Shown: in pieces, positions 22,351-32,805 of the stretch
Layout: each line of letters begins with the position of its first letter
How positions within the stretch are numbered: the stretch's first letter is position 1
From: a virus
Length of the DNA stretch: 41,937 nt
Direction: 5' to 3' (one strand)
Virus record (IMG/VR): IMGVR_UViG_3300025133_000242
Location: 1 to 41,937 of that record
Program-made: the position numbers and the translations under genes
The notes under the pieces: generated by a model
Databases searched by the model: none
What the model saw: only the letters and a program-made list of their open reading frames with translations
Told to the model about the DNA's origin: nothing

Positions 22351-25300
22351 ATGGCCGAGTTAAAGCATCAATTTACTGGGGGTCGAATGAACAAAGACCT
22401 AGATGAAAGATTAGTTCCAAATGGAGAATATAGAGATGCGCTAAATGTTAATGTTAATGTGTCAGAGGGTTCTAATGTTGGTACTGTACAAACGACATTA
22501 GGTAACATACTACATAGAGTTAAGTGTACACCATACGGTCAGCCAGCAATCCAATCTTTCACACTCCAAGCTAGATGTATAGGTAGTATTACTGATGAGA
22601 AAAATGATAAATTGTACTGGTTTATTGCTGATGAAGGGGCTGGAATTGATTCAATAGCAGAGTACGATATAAATTTAGGTACTATACGACCCGTAATAGT
22701 TGATACGTATTATAACACTGGTGGTCGAAGAGCTCTTAATTTTAGTAATAGTAATTATATAACAGGTATTAATATAATTGATGATATGCTTTTTTGGACA
22801 GATAACTATTCTGAACCAAAAAAAATAAACATTCCTAGATCTATACAGGGATCAACTGATTTTTGTACTTGTACTAAGTTTCTAACAAAAGATTATCATC
22901 GACCACTTGGCGGTGAGTTGATCGATAATGGAAATTTTTCCGCCGGTAATACTGGTTGGAGTGTACCGGGTTGGTCAACTTGTAATCTAGGCGTAGATGA
23001 TTGGGTAATTAATAACGGTGTATTACAGGGGTTACAGGGTTGTGCATCTTATGCACGTAATACTTTTACTACTCCACTTACTAACGGTAGTTATTACAAG
23101 TTAACGTACACGATTCTTACCGAAAGCTCTACTTCAGGAATTATCAGTTTATACTGGCATGACACTGCGGCTTGGCCAGGAGGAAGTCCTAATATAGAAA
23201 TACCAGGCACGGTAGGTACTCACTACGTAATTTTTCAGCAAAGCAATCCTAATCAAAGCCATTGGAGCTACTCACAACTTGGACTTAGTCTTCACATGGA
23301 TTGGACCGGTGTAATAGATCAAATATCTTTGGTTGAGGTTGATCCTCAATCCGATCCAGTAAATTCAGTCACTGGAGAACCTATACTTACCACCTTACAA
23401 GATTCTCCTTGTATCGAAGAAAAACACATCACAGTTATAAAAGAAAATCCAATATTCAGACCAGTTCTGGAGATGAGCCAAACCCCTAGTAGATCTTCCG
23501 AAGATATTAGCGGCTTAATAGGACCTATAGATGCAGCTGTAGCTGTAGTTTGGGGACAAACCATAGGTGCTACTTGGACTTCAACTAATGCGGCTTGGTG
23601 GGCTGATAACAACGGTATAATGGGGTGGCATGGAACTGGAAGTTATGCAACTTCCGCGTATCCTCCGGGGCACCTGCAGTGGTTTGTTTTTATAGGTAAC
23701 CCGAGTTGGAAAGTAGGAGATATTTTAATATTAACTAGTAGTTCTGATCCTTCTCGAGAAAAGCAAGTTAAAGTTGAAGTGGTAGCACTTGGAGGTGGAT
23801 TACCTGGCTTTCCTAACCACAGCACTTATCGACTTAAAATTCTATCTATAGAAGACGGTGTTGATGCAGCAGATTTATCATGGACAGCAACACTAGAGCC
23901 TGTTACAACCTCTCTTTTTGAATTTAAGTTTCCGAGGTTTGCCACTAGATATAAATATCAAGATGGAGAATACTCTGCCTTCTCTCCTTTTACTGAAATA
24001 GCATTTTTACCTGGTAGACCAATGGATGAAGATTTCAAATACGAACCTAAACAGGGTTTTAATTTGGGTATGACTAATAACGTTAGGTATTTAGCGATAA
24101 AAAACTTTGTTCCTGAAAAAGATGTTTTACCAGATGGAGTAATTGCTATCGATATTTTATATAAAGAATCTGACTCCCCAAATGTATACATAGTAAAAAC
24201 TATAACTCCTGGCGATGTAGAATGGAACACGCAAATAGATGGTGGTAGTACCCTTAGTGGAACAAAGGGATATACAAGAATAGACTCCGAAATGATTCAC
24301 GCTGTATTACCAGAGAATCAATTATTGCGCCCCTGGGACAATGTACCTAGAAAAGCTTTAGCTCAAGAAGTTTCAGGTAATAGAATAATATATGGTAATT
24401 ATTTACAGAACTATACAGTTCCATCTATAGAACTTGAAATTGGGTTACATTCTACATGTATAAATCCTGATTGTGGAAATGGCTTAGAGCTTGGTATTCC
24501 AGAAGAGATATATCCTGAAAATGCACATACTTATCTTCCTGCAAAATCTATAAAAACATTAAGAACGTATCAATTAGGTGTTGTATTTAGAGATAAATAT
24601 GGTAGAGAAACACCTGTAATTACTGATGACGCTAGAATTAGTTTATCAGGTAAAGCCTCTATATATGTAGAGAAAGAATGGTCGGATTGGGGAAATAGCT
24701 TAACAGCAAAATTACACACGCAACCACCATCATGGGCCACTACATATAAGTGGTTTATAAAAGAAACTTCTAGTGAATATTATAACTTAGCTTTAGATAG
24801 ATGGTATGACGCACAAGATTGGAACGTTTGGTTATCTTTCCCATCTTCAGAAAGGAACAAAGTAGATATAGAAACTTTTTTGATATTAAAAAAGGAAGAA
24901 GATTCAAATACTTTTGTTCATGATGATGGTAGATATAAAATTTTAGCTATTGAAAATGAAGCCCCTGACTACATAAAAGAAAGACATTTAATTTTAGCGA
25001 TACTTTTTGATAATCCTTCTGCAATATCAAACCCTGCAATCCCGGCAAATGGGATTATTGGTCAAGCTGGTGGTTTAGGATTTCCATTAGCCACTGGTAA
25101 TTTTATTTGGATAGATGAATATGAGTTACGAAATCAAGGTCTTGTTGACTCTGTTTCCGGTGAGTTAACTTTAGATACGTCTAAAAATTTATTTCTCAGA
25201 GTTACAGGGACTAACATATATTCAGAATGGTATTATATACAATCTATAACGGCACAAACATGGGCTGGTAACGCTCCTAGCGCATTACCATTTTGGCAAT

Positions 25301-28300
25301 TCAAGGTTGAAGGTATGTTTGATACTGACATGAATTTTACATCTACAGGTAATTCTTACGCTACGAGGATCTCCGGCTTAGCAGTGGAAATAAAAGAAAT
25401 AGTTACTGAAGATAGGCCTGAATTTGACGGTAGATTTTTCGCTAAAATACATAGAGATCTTACCTTAGAAGATTCCATAATTAAATTTGGTCAAGCGGGT
25501 ACGAATTGGTCGGTTTTACAAAGATTTAACACTACTTATATCGGGCCAAGGTGGACAAATGGATATCAAAACAACTCTCCTAATGCAGGAACAGGGAATA
25601 TTGATTCGCCGAATTGGGCTTACAACAATATTCTTAGGGACAATTATACGAATCTTCATGATTGGGCAAATAATGAATGGCACGGATGGGGTAACAATCC
25701 TGATTACGCTTACGGCCAAATGGGGGGTAATAATGCTGAAGAATATTGGGATAGATTAGGTGGTGGAGGTGGATTTTCATGGAACTATGCAAATTCAGCT
25801 TATCCGGCTACAATGTTTATAGACAATACTGAATATTCAGTCCCATCTTATGATAGGCATGGCTTCATGTGTAAGCATTATTCTAACACTTGCTGTTGTG
25901 GGGTCTGCGATTGGAGTGGTGATACTACACCATATTGCCATATGCATTATTGGCTTCGCACTGGCGGCCAATTCACAAGTGCGAATGGAGGGATTTCTGG
26001 AGATGCAATGCGTTATCGAAGAACAACAGGAGGAACATGGGGAATATCACGAAATAGTAAAAATATTTCACTAAGCCTATCTGGAACAGGGAAAGACTCT
26101 TTAAGTTATCGTTGTTCCGGATATCACGCTTCTGGTATATCGCATTCTGGGATGAGTGGTACCGATAAGGGTAATTCTAGTATTTCTCCACCTAATTTAT
26201 TATCAAGTTCAGCTGGAATAGGTGGTAATCCAGGTCTTTTTGTCCCACATCAAGCCTTTTTAACTGCTATTAGAATCCCTGGTACATTGTGGAGATGGCA
26301 AAATGATCCAGATCAAGTTGTGTATAGGACTTTACCAACTGGTAAAAGTGATGACATTGTATTCAATATGCAATTTTATCATGACAAAAGAGCCGGTAGT
26401 TGTGGTCATTTTGTTTTTTGTAATTGTGGTAACACTGGCGCTACTTCTCCTAGAGATCTAATAGCCGAACAATTATCCCCACGAGGTAGAAGACATATAT
26501 TTAAATTTCAAGCAGAAGTTGCTTTTGGACCTTCAGCCGGTCAACCGCCAGGAAACGCTGGACCAGCTGGATATTTACCAACAAATGATCCGCGCTTTAT
26601 CCAGGGACACCCAAATTACATGTGGAAAGGTACTGGTGCTCCTACTACTGGTACTTTTCCTGGTACTATTGTAACCGCTCATACAATTCTTTCTCCTGGT
26701 TTTAATCCAAATGGATATGCACCTGGTTTACGAAGCGACGGTATGAGAGATGGAGAAAGTTCCTGGAGCCCTATGCAAAACGGTTGGCAAACAGTTGGTG
26801 CGACTGGTCGATGGAAAGGCACTGAAGTGTGGGAAATAGTTAGTCCAGTCCAAGGAGGCGAAAGGGAAGGTGGGATAAAATTCCCTAGTACTAGTCCCGC
26901 TATATTTGAAACAGAACCAAAAGAAGATGTAGGACTTAATATATATCACGAGATTGGTCAAGTGTATCCAGTGGCGTATGGTTCTGAGACAAATGAATTA
27001 TTTACACCTGTAGGTTCTTTAGTAACATGCTGGAGATCTGGCACGGGCTTTGTTAATTTAGGTGGATCTGGGACAAACGTACCTGGCTCAGGAGATCCTT
27101 GGATTCCACCTATTAAAGTTAAGGCATGTAATGATAATACCGTTGACTTAGTGGATGCTGCAGGAAACTTATTCGTAAGTGATACTGCTTGGCCAAACGA
27201 ACACATTGCACAATGGGATATTTTAGTTTTTACTAGACCTGATGGTAGCACTACGGAAAGTCAAGTTAGAACAGATCCAAATGGATTATCTACATACACA
27301 TTAGACGTGTGGGCGTGGCCATATAAAGTGGTGTTACCTTGGTTTAATTGTTACTCTTTTGGAAACGGCGTAGAATCTGATAGAGTTAGAGATGACTATA
27401 ATCAAGTAACAATTGACAATGGGCCTAAGGCATCTACAACTTTAGATGATCCTTATCAAGAAGAAAGAAGAGGTAGTGGATTGATATATTCTGGCATATA
27501 TAATTCTATAAGCGGGGTAAATAATTTAAACCAATTTATAGCGGCTGAAAAAATAACTAAAGATTTAAACCCAACGTATGGCACTATACAAAAATTATTT
27601 TCTAGAAATACGAATTTAGTAACATTATGTGAAGATAAAATTCTAAAAGTATTAGCTAATAAAGATGCTATGTACAACGCGGATGGAAATATTAATGTTA
27701 CTTCTAATTTAAATGTCTTAGGTCAATCTGTTCCTTTCGTAGGTGAATATGGGATATCCAAAAATCCTGAATCATTTGCTTCAGAATCTTATAGGGCATA
27801 TTTTTCAGATAAACAAAGAGGTGTTGTTTTAAGATTATCACAAGATGGTGTAACTCCAATTTCAGAATTCGGTATGAAAGATTGGTTTGCTGATCATTTA
27901 TTATTAGCAAATAGAATAATAGGTAGTTATGATAGTAAAAAACAACTTTATAATATAACTTTAGGCAGTGAAGGTGAAAGAACCACCGGACCACAGCTTG
28001 ATCTCCAAACTCGCCTTCCACTTAGAATTGGCTTAGGATTAGGACCAAACCCATGTGATAACTTACCTTGTAATCAAAATTGTGTTCCTCCAGAATTACC
28101 ATCATTACCAACTTCATGGGGACCGTCATGGACACATCAAAACGGTACTACATATTATCCTGGTGATGAGTACGCCGCACCTGGATGGGGAGGTATAGAT
28201 ACCACTATAGGTGGTCCTACAGATGGAAAATGGGGGAGTCGAATTATTACAAGTTTAGCAACTTGGCCTAATTTTTTACTAACTAATAAATGGAATACTT

Positions 28301-31272
28301 TTTTCTCTGAATGTCCTACGAATCTCTTTCCTCCATGGGACGTTTGGAATTCAGCTCCTCCGGCAGCTAATTCGTCTGGTATTATGCTACGTTCTAATAT
28401 AAACCATCCCGCACAACCTCCCCACGATTCTGTGCACGATCACAATTCTTCTGGAATTATGTGCAAAGTAGATGGTTTATGTGTTGGTGAAGAATATACA
28501 ATAGAAGTTGAATATGCGGAGGGGTGGGGAACTGGTAATTTAGTTATAGGTTTAGAAGATGCCGCTGGAAATCCTGAAGGTATTATTACGGGTAATGATG
28601 GGGTAAATTATAACGTATTGTATGGTTTCCATTATAGCTTCCAGAGTTTTGGGCCTAATTTCGGGTCAGCTGGTGTAATTAATAGTATGCCATTTACAGC
28701 TACACAAGCAGATGATAATATATTGGCAATAGATTGGCATGGAACTGGGGATTATACCCATTCTCATCTCTTTCCTTGTCCTTCACAGGCAGTATATCCA
28801 TTAATAGGTTGTACTGGCACTTTGAATGGTTTTAATCCACCCATGCAACCATTTATGATAACTAGTGTAAAATTAAAATGTGTAAATCCACCCGCAGTTA
28901 TATGCGGATGTACTGATCCCACAGCCTCTAACTATAATCCTAATGCTACAATAGATGATGAGAGTTGTGTTCCGATACAAGGATGTTTATGTCCTGATGG
29001 AACGATAGATATTCTTTGCTGTCCTGGTTTTCCTAATAATTCTTTTTATGAATATTTTAAAACATTAAGTTTTTCTGAAAACTCTAAAGGATGGGTAAGT
29101 TTTAAATCCTTCATGCAAGAAGATGGATTAAGTTTGAATAACACATATTTTACGTGGTCCGAAGGACAGTTGTGGGAACATCATGCTAATCCTATTAGAA
29201 ATAATTATTATGGTAAGCAATTTGATTCTTCTATTAATATATTGTTTAATGAAGCCCCTGAAACTGTTAAGAGTTTTGTTAATGTAAATTATGAAGGTAG
29301 TCAATCGAGAATAACTCAAGACATAACTGCTATTGCTACTGGTGGTTTATATAATGATATCCCACATTTTGATGATGTTCCAAAGGATGGTTGGTACGTA
29401 GAGTTTATGGAAACAAATTTACAAACCGCCGGTGTTTTAGAGTTTAAAAATAAAGAAGGTAAGTGGTTTAGTTATCCAAGGGGTGAAAAAACAGAATGGC
29501 ATAATGATAACCCGGCATATTGGGGTGCTGATAGAGGTAATATAGATCCTAGAGAATTCTCTTACCAAGGTATTAGTAACAACTGCTGTAGAACAATAAA
29601 TAATGGCGGAGTTATAACACAAACAGGTACATGCTGTCAATTGCCGTGTACAGATCCTACATTTAGTATTGTGAGCGTTACTGATATTACAGTAGATACA
29701 TCTACTACTCCATGTACGTTAAACGCTGATGGGGAAATACAGATAACAGCGACATCTACAACTACTAATTGCACAACGTGGGATATAGAATTAGTTTATA
29801 CGGGAAGTGGTATTATGCCTAGTACCACAATATTGAATTGGCCAGGGAACGCAAATGGAGCTACATTGACTATTCCAAATCTTATAGCTGGACCATATAC
29901 ACTTAATATTACCTGGTGTAATGGTGGTCCTAATTGTTTCGCTTCAACCACTGTGACTATTGGGTCCCAATCAGTTGTTAGTGGCTGTACAGATCCTACC
30001 GCGTTAAATTATAATCCTAGTGCGGTTTGTGATGATGGTAGTTGTGTTTATCCAGTTCCTGGTTGTACGGATCCTAGCGCTATAAATTGTGATCCTGGTT
30101 GTAATGGTTATAATCCACTAGCAACAGTAGATGATGGTAGTTGTTGTGTAGTAGGTTGCCAAGATCCATCAGCTAATAATTACGTTGCTGGAGCTCATTG
30201 TCCATTACCATGTTATTATAACCCATCGTGGAATTGTAGTGGAAACACTGGTGCTGTTAGTAACGGAGTTGTTATAGCTCCATGGAATTGCTACGATCCA
30301 GGAAATGGTACAGGTCAATATCAACTGGAGCAAAATTGCATAAATGGATGTCAAGCAAATTCGTGTGGTATTTCGAACGCTGTATATAATAGCAACGGTA
30401 GCATTACGTTTACTTATAATGCCCCGCAATGGTTACCTGGAGATAGTCTTCATTATCGGGTGGAAGAATATGGAAATGGAGTCGTCCTTCTTGGTAATCA
30501 ATTCCTAAACCAAATAGCATTGAGTGCGGGTAGTGGTACAATCACAACAGCGGCTACGCTTGCTGGGTATGGAATGGTACAAATAAAGGTTATGCATATA
30601 CCTAATTTGACTACAAATCCTGGAGTGAGTACTGTTGAATGTTCGTTCCCTATTGACACAGGAATAAACCCTACATATACATGTAGTGGTTATAATGGTG
30701 CGACAGATTCAAATGGAACTTTTCACGCGCCTATGACATGCTATGATCCTTTAGATGGTTCAGGACTGTGGCCTGGGACTGTACAGGGACTAGCTAGCTG
30801 TAGTCAAACTGGATCTTGTCTTACTGGAGCATGTGGTGCTGCAACGGGTGGTTGTTGTCCACATGTTTGTTGCTTTGCTGGAGGGGGATCAAATGACGGT
30901 TTAAACTCTAATGGTTCTATAACTTTTTCATGGAATTTAGATAGTCACAGTTGTAACCATTGTACTCAATTTGGTGGCACCGCTACATTTGAGCTAACAG
31001 AAAACACAGTAAGCAATTTGGGTGTCTTATGGACCTTTACAACAACGCAGTGCGTTGGAACAGTAACCATCCCAGCTTTTCATAATGGTCATGATTTTGC
31101 AGCAATTTATGCGAACGGAGTAGGTAGTCCTCCATTTGTTATAAATGGCAGCTCACGAACAACATGTGTAGATTGTTGTGGTGCAAATTACATACCCCTA
31201 ATTCAGCAACCTGATGGCGGGTCGGGAATGGGAAGTACGTGTTCCTGGTCATTTGGTTTAAGTGGAAATTAA
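22351..31272 (+). CDS. Giant tail (muzzle/nozzle-like) protein with adhesin repeats
   Basis: A 2,973-aa protein. The core has blocks I recall from marine and crAss-like podovirus tail tubes: FTGGRMNKDLDERLVPNGEY at the start, LFEFKFPRFATRYKYQDGEY near 522, IYSGIYNSISGVNNLNQFI near 1712-1730, VGEYGISKNPESFASESYRA near 1797-1816, and GWVSFKSFMQEDGLSLNNTY near 2249. Accessory parts interrupt or extend it: a jelly-roll-like region with NGNFSAGNTGW (about 186-357), a Cys/Gly-rich part around 1060-1300, a region with one GCTDP repeat (about 1885-2230), and a C-terminal extension from about 2430 with a SprB-like region, three more GCTDP-type repeats and a duplicated Cys-rich module. It is likely the distal tail and receptor-contact protein. 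Its length is unusual for a podovirus tail tube. Confidence 0.7.
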   Translation: MAELKHQFTGGRMNKDLDERLVPNGEYRDALNVNVNVSEGSNVGTVQTTLGNILHRVKCTPYGQPAIQSFTLQARCIGSITDEKNDKLYWFIADEGAGIDSIAEYDINLGTIRPVIVDTYYNTGGRRALNFSNSNYITGINIIDDMLFWTDNYSEPKKINIPRSIQGSTDFCTCTKFLTKDYHRPLGGELIDNGNFSAGNTGWSVPGWSTCNLGVDDWVINNGVLQGLQGCASYARNTFTTPLTNGSYYKLTYTILTESSTSGIISLYWHDTAAWPGGSPNIEIPGTVGTHYVIFQQSNPNQSHWSYSQLGLSLHMDWTGVIDQISLVEVDPQSDPVNSVTGEPILTTLQDSPCIEEKHITVIKENPIFRPVLEMSQTPSRSSEDISGLIGPIDAAVAVVWGQTIGATWTSTNAAWWADNNGIMGWHGTGSYATSAYPPGHLQWFVFIGNPSWKVGDILILTSSSDPSREKQVKVEVVALGGGLPGFPNHSTYRLKILSIEDGVDAADLSWTATLEPVTTSLFEFKFPRFATRYKYQDGEYSAFSPFTEIAFLPGRPMDEDFKYEPKQGFNLGMTNNVRYLAIKNFVPEKDVLPDGVIAIDILYKESDSPNVYIVKTITPGDVEWNTQIDGGSTLSGTKGYTRIDSEMIHAVLPENQLLRPWDNVPRKALAQEVSGNRIIYGNYLQNYTVPSIELEIGLHSTCINPDCGNGLELGIPEEIYPENAHTYLPAKSIKTLRTYQLGVVFRDKYGRETPVITDDARISLSGKASIYVEKEWSDWGNSLTAKLHTQPPSWATTYKWFIKETSSEYYNLALDRWYDAQDWNVWLSFPSSERNKVDIETFLILKKEEDSNTFVHDDGRYKILAIENEAPDYIKERHLILAILFDNPSAISNPAIPANGIIGQAGGLGFPLATGNFIWIDEYELRNQGLVDSVSGELTLDTSKNLFLRVTGTNIYSEWYYIQSITAQTWAGNAPSALPFWQFKVEGMFDTDMNFTSTGNSYATRISGLAVEIKEIVTEDRPEFDGRFFAKIHRDLTLEDSIIKFGQAGTNWSVLQRFNTTYIGPRWTNGYQNNSPNAGTGNIDSPNWAYNNILRDNYTNLHDWANNEWHGWGNNPDYAYGQMGGNNAEEYWDRLGGGGGFSWNYANSAYPATMFIDNTEYSVPSYDRHGFMCKHYSNTCCCGVCDWSGDTTPYCHMHYWLRTGGQFTSANGGISGDAMRYRRTTGGTWGISRNSKNISLSLSGTGKDSLSYRCSGYHASGISHSGMSGTDKGNSSISPPNLLSSSAGIGGNPGLFVPHQAFLTAIRIPGTLWRWQNDPDQVVYRTLPTGKSDDIVFNMQFYHDKRAGSCGHFVFCNCGNTGATSPRDLIAEQLSPRGRRHIFKFQAEVAFGPSAGQPPGNAGPAGYLPTNDPRFIQGHPNYMWKGTGAPTTGTFPGTIVTAHTILSPGFNPNGYAPGLRSDGMRDGESSWSPMQNGWQTVGATGRWKGTEVWEIVSPVQGGEREGGIKFPSTSPAIFETEPKEDVGLNIYHEIGQVYPVAYGSETNELFTPVGSLVTCWRSGTGFVNLGGSGTNVPGSGDPWIPPIKVKACNDNTVDLVDAAGNLFVSDTAWPNEHIAQWDILVFTRPDGSTTESQVRTDPNGLSTYTLDVWAWPYKVVLPWFNCYSFGNGVESDRVRDDYNQVTIDNGPKASTTLDDPYQEERRGSGLIYSGIYNSISGVNNLNQFIAAEKITKDLNPTYGTIQKLFSRNTNLVTLCEDKILKVLANKDAMYNADGNINVTSNLNVLGQSVPFVGEYGISKNPESFASESYRAYFSDKQRGVVLRLSQDGVTPISEFGMKDWFADHLLLANRIIGSYDSKKQLYNITLGSEGERTTGPQLDLQTRLPLRIGLGLGPNPCDNLPCNQNCVPPELPSLPTSWGPSWTHQNGTTYYPGDEYAAPGWGGIDTTIGGPTDGKWGSRIITSLATWPNFLLTNKWNTFFSECPTNLFPPWDVWNSAPPAANSSGIMLRSNINHPAQPPHDSVHDHNSSGIMCKVDGLCVGEEYTIEVEYAEGWGTGNLVIGLEDAAGNPEGIITGNDGVNYNVLYGFHYSFQSFGPNFGSAGVINSMPFTATQADDNILAIDWHGTGDYTHSHLFPCPSQAVYPLIGCTGTLNGFNPPMQPFMITSVKLKCVNPPAVICGCTDPTASNYNPNATIDDESCVPIQGCLCPDGTIDILCCPGFPNNSFYEYFKTLSFSENSKGWVSFKSFMQEDGLSLNNTYFTWSEGQLWEHHANPIRNNYYGKQFDSSINILFNEAPETVKSFVNVNYEGSQSRITQDITAIATGGLYNDIPHFDDVPKDGWYVEFMETNLQTAGVLEFKNKEGKWFSYPRGEKTEWHNDNPAYWGADRGNIDPREFSYQGISNNCCRTINNGGVITQTGTCCQLPCTDPTFSIVSVTDITVDTSTTPCTLNADGEIQITATSTTTNCTTWDIELVYTGSGIMPSTTILNWPGNANGATLTIPNLIAGPYTLNITWCNGGPNCFASTTVTIGSQSVVSGCTDPTALNYNPSAVCDDGSCVYPVPGCTDPSAINCDPGCNGYNPLATVDDGSCCVVGCQDPSANNYVAGAHCPLPCYYNPSWNCSGNTGAVSNGVVIAPWNCYDPGNGTGQYQLEQNCINGCQANSCGISNAVYNSNGSITFTYNAPQWLPGDSLHYRVEEYGNGVVLLGNQFLNQIALSAGSGTITTAATLAGYGMVQIKVMHIPNLTTNPGVSTVECSFPIDTGINPTYTCSGYNGATDSNGTFHAPMTCYDPLDGSGLWPGTVQGLASCSQTGSCLTGACGAATGGCCPHVCCFAGGGSNDGLNSNGSITFSWNLDSHSCNHCTQFGGTATFELTENTVSNLGVLWTFTTTQCVGTVTIPAFHNGHDFAAIYANGVGSPPFVINGSSRTTCVDCCGANYIPLIQQPDGGSGMGSTCSWSFGLSGN
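28906..28968 (+). repeat. GCTDP Cys repeat 1 in the tail protein
   Basis: Residues 2186-2206 read GCTDPTASNYNPNAT then IDDESC. This is the short Cys-bounded repeat seen in many secreted proteins of marine flavobacteria. It stands apart from the other copies, inside a presumed insertion in the tail core. Confidence 0.8.
29983..30213 (+). repeat. Cluster of three GCTDP-type Cys repeats in the tail protein
   Basis: Three units follow each other: residues 2545-2565 (GCTDPTALNYNPSAV, DDGSC), 2571-2598 (GCTDPSAIN with a 7-residue expansion, then NPLATVDDGSC) and 2602-2621 (GCQDPSANNYVAGAH, decayed end). Each is bounded by cysteines, with D/N-rich loops fit for calcium binding. The progressive divergence suggests duplication followed by decay. 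Confidence 0.8.
30226..31160 (+). repeat. Duplicated Cys-rich module at the tail protein C-terminus
   Basis: Two units of roughly 150-170 residues. Unit A begins CSGNTGAVSNGVVIAP (C2629) with WNCYDPGNGTGQY, unit B begins CSGYNGATDSNG (C2778) with MTCYDPLDGSGLW; both are followed by a Cys-rich link and a beta domain starting NSNGSITF (first copy at 30388, second at 30904). The second unit ends near the protein's C-terminus. Confidence 0.65.
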
Positions 31273-31299
31273 TCAGTAAAATAAATAAAACAAATAGAA

Positions 31300-32799
31300 A
31301 TGGAAGAAGATTGTGGAACATGCGGAAGTGTTGTTGACGCACCAGAAGTTAAAGAGAACGAAAATCCATCCTTTGGAATGTTTATAGATGCCCCTAGTAG
31401 ACCGGAAGAAGGAAGTAAGTTTATACCGACTAGTGGTGGAAGTTTTTCTATAACAATAACTGGAGAATCAAAAAGTATTTTTACATTAGAAATAGAAGAT
31501 AAAGACGGCTGTAGTGTTTTAAAATCACCTTTAAAAGATATATCTATTCCGGCAAATGGAAAATATACCTTCACTCAAAAATTTTCACCTTATACCTCTG
31601 ATAAAGACGAATATACTTTTAAATTAGGAGGTGATATGAATCATTTTACTATTAAACAATATCCACAACCAACAATAACTCTTAAACAGTCTTCGAGTTC
31701 TAACGCCACTACAAACCCGCAAACGTTAACACTATCTGGCGATGATATCACTTCAACAGGTAATCCATTTGAGCCCGTTGATGGAGTTCCTGTTACAACT
31801 TTAAAATGGGATAACAGAGCAAAAAAATATATAAACGAGGTAACAGTTAGTCCTGGTATAGAAGATGTAAGTTGGACAGTTGCAAAAGCAGGGGATTATG
31901 CTGGTAATTTATATATTTCTAGACTCCCAAATAATAACGATATTAGTATAAATGCGTCTTATACTAATACTGTAGCAAAAAAAGTAAATAGTGCTGTTGT
32001 AGAATTATCTTCAGACACTGCGGATATTAAAGAGTTAAACTATATTTCAAATGTAAAAATAACTTCCACTATAACTAAAACGGTTAAAGAAAGTGTTGGT
32101 ATTACCTCTTGTGACACGGTAACTGATAAATTTAAATTAAATAATATAACAAATCTTTTAGTTGGAATGAGTATAGTGGGAGAAGGTGTTAGTGGATCTG
32201 TAATAACCCATATAGATTATGGAGATAATATTATAACTGTTGATGCTGAGAGAGTTGTAAAAGACGGTACTGAGTTAACGTTTTATTACAATGCTATAGT
32301 AATGGAATCTATAAAAGATCATCATAGTATAAATCTTGAATATCCACAAAAAATTCATAAAGGTGCTACTATAGTTTTTGAAAACAACATTTCAGAAATA
32401 AACGCATCACTAACAACTAGTGGAAGTGGAAGTGGTACTATAACTATAGGTGGAACATTTTTTGTAATTAATTTTGGAGATAAAGATGTAATATATTCAG
32501 TAAACGTAGATAATTTTATAACTAATACGCCTAATGCTTATGACCAAGACGTGTTTGTCACAAAAGATACGACTGTGGACATTAATATGGTTCTTCATGA
32601 TGCTGATTTAAATGCTAGTGATAAAACGGGCACTGTTATATCGGGTCCGAGTCATGGATCTGTAAGCGAGATTAGTGAAGATAGTATTGTTACATATACA
32701 CCATACATTGGATATGCCGGGAAAGACAAGTTTACGTTTACAATGGGGGATGGAGAAAATGCTAGTGCTGAAAAAACAATTTATATAACCGTAATATAA
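31300..32799 (+). CDS. Multi-domain beta surface protein with cadherin-like end
   Basis: A 499-aa acidic, beta-rich protein. It starts with MEEDCGTCGS (a CxxC) and contains several Ig-like or barrel segments (SFSITITGESKSIFTLEIED; NLLVGMSIVGEG with the GMxI turn shared by other virion proteins here). Residues 415-499 match the cadherin-like/Big_9 pattern: DVFVTKDTTVDINM, SGPSHGSVSEIS, TYTPYIGYAGKDKFTFTMGDG. Such domains build stiff extracellular rods in Bacteroidota proteins. It begins 27 nt after the giant tail gene behind an AAATAAAACAAAT leader, so it is likely a partner on the tail or a head fibre. Confidence 0.65.
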   Translation: MEEDCGTCGSVVDAPEVKENENPSFGMFIDAPSRPEEGSKFIPTSGGSFSITITGESKSIFTLEIEDKDGCSVLKSPLKDISIPANGKYTFTQKFSPYTSDKDEYTFKLGGDMNHFTIKQYPQPTITLKQSSSSNATTNPQTLTLSGDDITSTGNPFEPVDGVPVTTLKWDNRAKKYINEVTVSPGIEDVSWTVAKAGDYAGNLYISRLPNNNDISINASYTNTVAKKVNSAVVELSSDTADIKELNYISNVKITSTITKTVKESVGITSCDTVTDKFKLNNITNLLVGMSIVGEGVSGSVITHIDYGDNIITVDAERVVKDGTELTFYYNAIVMESIKDHHSINLEYPQKIHKGATIVFENNISEINASLTTSGSGSGTITIGGTFFVINFGDKDVIYSVNVDNFITNTPNAYDQDVFVTKDTTVDINMVLHDADLNASDKTGTVISGPSHGSVSEISEDSIVTYTPYIGYAGKDKFTFTMGDGENASAEKTIYITVI

Positions 32800-32805
32800 A
32801 AAAAT

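Noticed and set aside
25487-26074. Two out-of-frame ORFs (90 and 74 aa) inside the giant tail gene, one with hydrophobic stretches
   Set aside because: The tail frame runs through without break; the hydrophobic runs are a by-product of Asn/Gly/Cys-rich codons read in another frame.
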